Shown here: one piece after another, positions 12,216-15,168 of the stretch | How positions within the stretch are numbered: the first letter of the stretch is position 1 | How the letters are laid out: each line of letters opens with the position of its first letter | Origin: Humisphaera sp. | GTDB taxonomy: Bacteria; Planctomycetota; Phycisphaerae; Tepidisphaerales; Tepidisphaeraceae | DNA length: 15,168 bases | Assembly (NCBI GenBank): GCA_025351525.1 | Contig: JANXVV010000579.1 | Coordinates: 1 to 15,168, forward strand | Direction: 5' to 3' | Made by a program: the position numbers and the translations under genes | Notes under the pieces: model-generated | Database searches by the model: none | What the model was told of the DNA's origin: nothing | Seen by the model: only the letters and a program-made list of their open reading frames with translations

Positions 12216-14762
12216 TCATGGCCTCGGTGGCGTGGGATGCTCGACCAAATACAATCGAGCCTGCGCGATGACCGAGTCGCTCACGCCCATGTAATGTAAA
12301 CCCTGCGGCGGCATCGCGATGATCTTCCGATACGTTTCCTTCGCCGCGTTGACATCCATGAACGATTGGCACTCGGCCAAATACATCAGCACATCCACGC
12401 TCGTATCACCTTTTAAGATAGCTGATTTAAAGTCGGAAATCGCGTAGCCGTATTCTTCAAGCTGCAGCCTGATTCTACCTCTGGCGCGATAGGCATAAGC
12501 CGCTTCAGGTTCGAGGGCGATCGACTTGTCGTACGCCTCAATGGCACCGTGAGGGTTTTCCAGCGCCATCCGCGCATCGCCCAGAGTGCCGTAGATCGAC
12601 CGCGCCGGTTCCAGCCGATTGACTTCCTGGAGATCGGCCTGTGCCTCGGCATGTCGCCCGATCTGCTCCGCCGCAAAACCGGCGAGGGCGAACACCACGG
12701 CGCCTGGACTTTCAAAACCGAACTTCAATCGCGAGGCACTGGCCATTGCGGTCGGCCAGTCCTTTTTTAGACGAGCCGCATCGGCGGCATCGGAGTAGAC
12801 CCGGCGTAACGTGACCCGGTCAAAACCCTTTTCCAGCACACCCCTCGCCGCGATCGCACGCGCAACGACCGGTAGATCGGTCTCCAACGGCTTCTCCAAA
12901 CCGCGGGCGGCCATATTGTATTCCAGCATGGCCTTCTGATTTTTCAACGCGCCTTCCAAATACTCCACCCGCATGACCCGGGCCTCTGCACAGAATGGAT
13001 CGCGATCCACCGCCCTGGCCAATGCCTTCTCCGCTTCAACCCGTTGATTGCACAGTCGATGGCCTTTTGCTTTGGCGACGTAACCGCCGGGCGAAGTGCC
13101 GCCGAACTCAATCATTTTGTCGAACAGTGCGAATAGCAGTGTCGCATCCTTGTGTCCCTCCGCCACATCCACTTGCCGGGTCAGTTCGGTCATTACCGCC
13201 TTCATCCGAAGCGGATTCTGAAGGATCCGCTTCGATAGGTAACGCGAGGGCGCTCCATATTTCAAGGTGCTTTTTTGGTAGAGATCGAGCGCTGCCCGAT
13301 CATCGTTGGCCGATTCAAACGCTTGGGCTTTCAGCAGGTCCCGATCCGTCTCGGACGGCTTCCCCTCTTTGATTCTCTGTTGAAACTCGGCCCATTCCAG
13401 ATACCCCTCCATCGTGCGGGATAAAATGCTTCCCTCGACGTCGTAGCGGGAGAGTCGAACCGCCGCCAATGCCGCCGCAATGTGAAAATCGCGGAGGGCC
13501 CATCCCGCCGTGATGACGGGGGGAATCAACGATTCACCGCGCGCCTCCATCGACCAGGTCAGATAACCGTACGCGGAGGCCGCATACATCTCCGCTGCCG
13601 GATACAAGGTCCGGGCCTCGCCATACACACCCGAAAGCGGTGCTTCACTTTTCCGGTCGGCTTGGTCGAGTTGCGACAGATTTTTCCGAATTTTCTCGCG
13701 GCCAATGGTTGCGATCAACTCCCATCGTGCGATGGCGGGCCGATTGGAATCGTAGTCGATTTTGGGGATCAGCTGCGCCTCCCCGCCCGGCTTGGCGGAG
13801 CGCATCTGTTCCAGGCGAACCGCCACGGCGCGGTCGATCGCCTTCTCCACCTCATCGTCACCCGGCACCCGTTCCAGAAGGTCGACCAGTGTGCAAATCG
13901 CCGTCACCGCGTCGCCGCGATCGATCCACACTTGAGACGCGTTGAACAAAAGCGGGTAGCCGGGTTGTCCCGCACTCTCCTTGAAACCCGCGACGACATC
14001 CGCGAGCGCATCATCCAGTTTTTTCGTCGCACGCCGGGCCTCCGCCCGGTAGGCATAGGCATCACCGGCGGGCTTGGTCGCGATCCACTCGCTCGCCGCC
14101 GACTCGGCGTTCGCGTAATCCTGCGCCCGCAATTGCAACGGGATCAATTTCGCCAAAAACTCTACTTTGATCGGGCCTTTCACGCCGGTCAGAATCGCCT
14201 GGATATATTGAAGGCCCACCGTTCTTTGACCATCCTGCAAAAGCGCATCCGCCCGCAGCACCACCGCCATTCCATCCTCGGGATGAACGCTCAGCAACTG
14301 ATCGAGCGACTCCAGCGCATCTGCCGTCTCCTTCAATTTCAGGCACGCGACGGCAACACCCAGTCGTGCGTCCCGATCGCGAACATCCAGATTCACCGCA
14401 TCCTGGAATGACTCTCTCGCCTCGTTCATCTCGTCTTTGCGCAAATAGGCGTGCCCGCGAAGAATGAGCGCGCCGATCCATGTGGGATGCGATTCGATCA
14501 TGGGGCTCAAAGTTTCGATGGCCGACTGAAGCTCGGATTGGCGAATGAGTACTTCCACCCGCGCCAGCGATTCCCGGTCGGTCGCCGTCGGTTGATAGAG
14601 CGGCAGTGATGCCGGCGCGGAAGTGGCATGACCGGCCGGTGCCGGAAGATTTTTCTCCTCGGCCAGAACGGCGGCGGGCCGGCTCATCGCCATGATCCAT
14701 GCCATCGCCTGAAGAACGTTGCCGGCGCGAAAAAGATTGCCGCGTGAAAAATGTTTGAACAT
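12216..14762 (-). CDS. Secreted tetratricopeptide-repeat protein
   Basis: An 848-residue protein of scattered TPR units, which form superhelical protein-binding surfaces. A signal peptide is visible: basic MFKHFSRGNLFRAG, a hydrophobic stretch, and a likely cut at VLA-EE near residue 36. TPR-like segments are clear near the N-terminus (LRGHAYLRKDEMNEARESFQ, then ALESLDQLLSVHPEDG) and at the C-terminus (GDARMALENPHGAIEAYDKS, RGRIRLQLEEYGYAISDFKS). The middle (about 320-520) is helical but not recognised. Start ATG 14762 follows AAGGA at good spacing. An extension to 14834 has no signal features. GATAAT (minus strand, 14812-14817) could be its -10 box, with a poor -35. The stop TGA (12216-12218) runs in the same frame directly into lyase-like sequence. 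Partner and role unknown. Confidence 0.88.
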   Translation of the reverse strand: MFKHFSRGNLFRAGNVLQAMAWIMAMSRPAAVLAEEKNLPAPAGHATSAPASLPLYQPTATDRESLARVEVLIRQSELQSAIETLSPMIESHPTWIGALILRGHAYLRKDEMNEARESFQDAVNLDVRDRDARLGVAVACLKLKETADALESLDQLLSVHPEDGMAVVLRADALLQDGQRTVGLQYIQAILTGVKGPIKVEFLAKLIPLQLRAQDYANAESAASEWIATKPAGDAYAYRAEARRATKKLDDALADVVAGFKESAGQPGYPLLFNASQVWIDRGDAVTAICTLVDLLERVPGDDEVEKAIDRAVAVRLEQMRSAKPGGEAQLIPKIDYDSNRPAIARWELIATIGREKIRKNLSQLDQADRKSEAPLSGVYGEARTLYPAAEMYAASAYGYLTWSMEARGESLIPPVITAGWALRDFHIAAALAAVRLSRYDVEGSILSRTMEGYLEWAEFQQRIKEGKPSETDRDLLKAQAFESANDDRAALDLYQKSTLKYGAPSRYLSKRILQNPLRMKAVMTELTRQVDVAEGHKDATLLFALFDKMIEFGGTSPGGYVAKAKGHRLCNQRVEAEKALARAVDRDPFCAEARVMRVEYLEGALKNQKAMLEYNMAARGLEKPLETDLPVVARAIAARGVLEKGFDRVTLRRVYSDAADAARLKKDWPTAMASASRLKFGFESPGAVVFALAGFAAEQIGRHAEAQADLQEVNRLEPARSIYGTLGDARMALENPHGAIEAYDKSIALEPEAAYAYRARGRIRLQLEEYGYAISDFKSAILKGDTSVDVLMYLAECQSFMDVNAAKETYRKIIAMPPQGLHYMGVSDSVIAQARLYLVEHPTPPRP

Positions 14763-14958
14763 GGGATTTTCCTTCGCGATCCACACTGAAAATCGAGCCT
14801 TACCGCTCGCTATTATCGTCGTTAAGGCCGGCATCCATCAGTCTCGCAAGAATGTCCCTTCCCGCGCACTCGCGAAGATTCGCGTTACAACCTGATTTCT
14901 CCGGTCCGATTCAAAACAGCCACAGAGCGTCAATCTCAGCCAGGACGCAACCAATACA

Positions 14959-15070
14959 GGGGGAAACGCGAAGCCGCGAAATCGCGAAGTTTAACGCGAA
15001 GAAAATTCCCTTTCCGATTTCTTCGCGCTCGCCTTCGCGCTTTCGCGCCATCGCGGTTGCCATCTTCCCC
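14959..15070. repeat. CGCGAAG-type palindromic repeat
   Basis: The left half has repeated GCGAA units (ACGCGAAGCCGCGAAATCGCG, then TTTAACGCGAAGAAA). The right half carries their inverse (TTTCTTCGCG, CCTTCGCG, TTTCGCG), with outer GGGG and CCCC. It is an imperfect inverted repeat of about 110 bp, built from a short unit of a kind common between genes in several bacterial phyla. Confidence 0.55.
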
Positions 15071-15109
15071 TTGGGAACGGGTCGCAAATAACTTCCCGGT
15101 TTTCAACGG

Positions 15110-15168
15110 TGCGGGGTGCCACAGGTCGCGGTACTCCGAGACCTGTGTCTTTCGGCCAAGCCAGCACA
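15110..15168. repeat. Palindromic REP-like element, family B, copy 2 (cut by the window end)
   Basis: The left arm GGTGCCACAGGTCGCGGTAC-TCCGAGACCTGTG is complete. It is followed by the loop TCTTTCGGCCAAGCCAG and the first bases of the right arm (CACA). The loop is in the same orientation as in the copy at 48-107 and differs at one base. Confidence 0.7.

Larger units (their letters stand above)
14763..15168. other. Intergenic region upstream of the TPR gene
   Basis: No gene is supported in these 406 bases. It holds the probable TPR promoter near 14812-14840, a CGCGAAG-type palindromic repeat (14959-15070) and part of a family B element at the window edge. The short plus-strand frame from 14852 has low-complexity composition from the repeats and no family features. 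Confidence 0.5.

Noticed and set aside
12091..12372. 93-codon minus-strand frame across the TPR/lyase junction
   Set aside because: It overlaps both genes in another frame, has no start signal or family match, and appears only because of GC-rich codon structure.
13482..14411. 309-codon plus-strand frame opposite the TPR gene
   Set aside because: Antisense shadow of TPR coding sequence, with biased composition and no motifs.

Overview
The window looks like chromosomal DNA of a GC-rich planctomycete, probably of the Phycisphaerae type. That assignment is inference from four things: a PEP-CTERM sorted surface protein with dockerin and autotransporter-type beta repeats, a minimal Flp/Tad pilus set, a GYF_2 (DUF4339) protein, and many dispersed double-hairpin repeats between genes. 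No rRNA, tRNA, CRISPR array, phage or integrase gene was seen.

Layout. Positions 1-245 hold palindromic repeats. obgE (246-1256) and rpmA (1438-1719) lie on the minus strand, separated by a strong hairpin and a repeat, with no rplU upstream. An adenylate-kinase-type gene (1967-2581) is divergent from rpmA. A four-gene minus-strand Flp/Tad cluster follows (4251 down to 2714): two small paralogous Flp pilins, a CpaA/TadV prepilin peptidase and a TadE-like pseudopilin. One pilin is only 56 residues. A group II truncated haemoglobin (4637-5023, plus) appears to be read from a leaderless message. A short-chain dehydrogenase (5108-5899, minus) comes next, then a nucleotidyltransferase broken by an internal stop (5924-6388) with its small overlapping partner (6312-6548). 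A 145-bp element with 28-bp terminal inverted repeats (6557-6701) follows. Then come a GYF_2 membrane-anchored protein (6724-7614), a class II fructose-bisphosphate aldolase with a frameshift near its C-terminus (7829-8844), a 1004-codon pectate-lyase-like/PATR/dockerin/PEP-CTERM protein that lacks its N-terminus (9075-12089), and an 848-residue secreted TPR protein (12216-14762). Positions 14763-15168 are repeats.

How the genes fit together. Most are housekeeping or surface functions: ribosome assembly (L27, Obg), nucleotide balance (Adk), glycolysis (Fba), pilus assembly, and an extracellular polysaccharide-binding or degrading protein. I did not find a defence or biosynthetic system. The most unusual content is structural. 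At least five families of 5'-tag-plus-palindrome repeats occur as inverted pairs, as in REP/BIME elements. Three genes show breaks: the nucleotidyltransferase (nonsense codon), the aldolase (frameshift) and the pectate-lyase-like protein (5' loss exactly at the TPR stop codon). These may be real decay or assembly/base-calling errors; the raw reads would decide.
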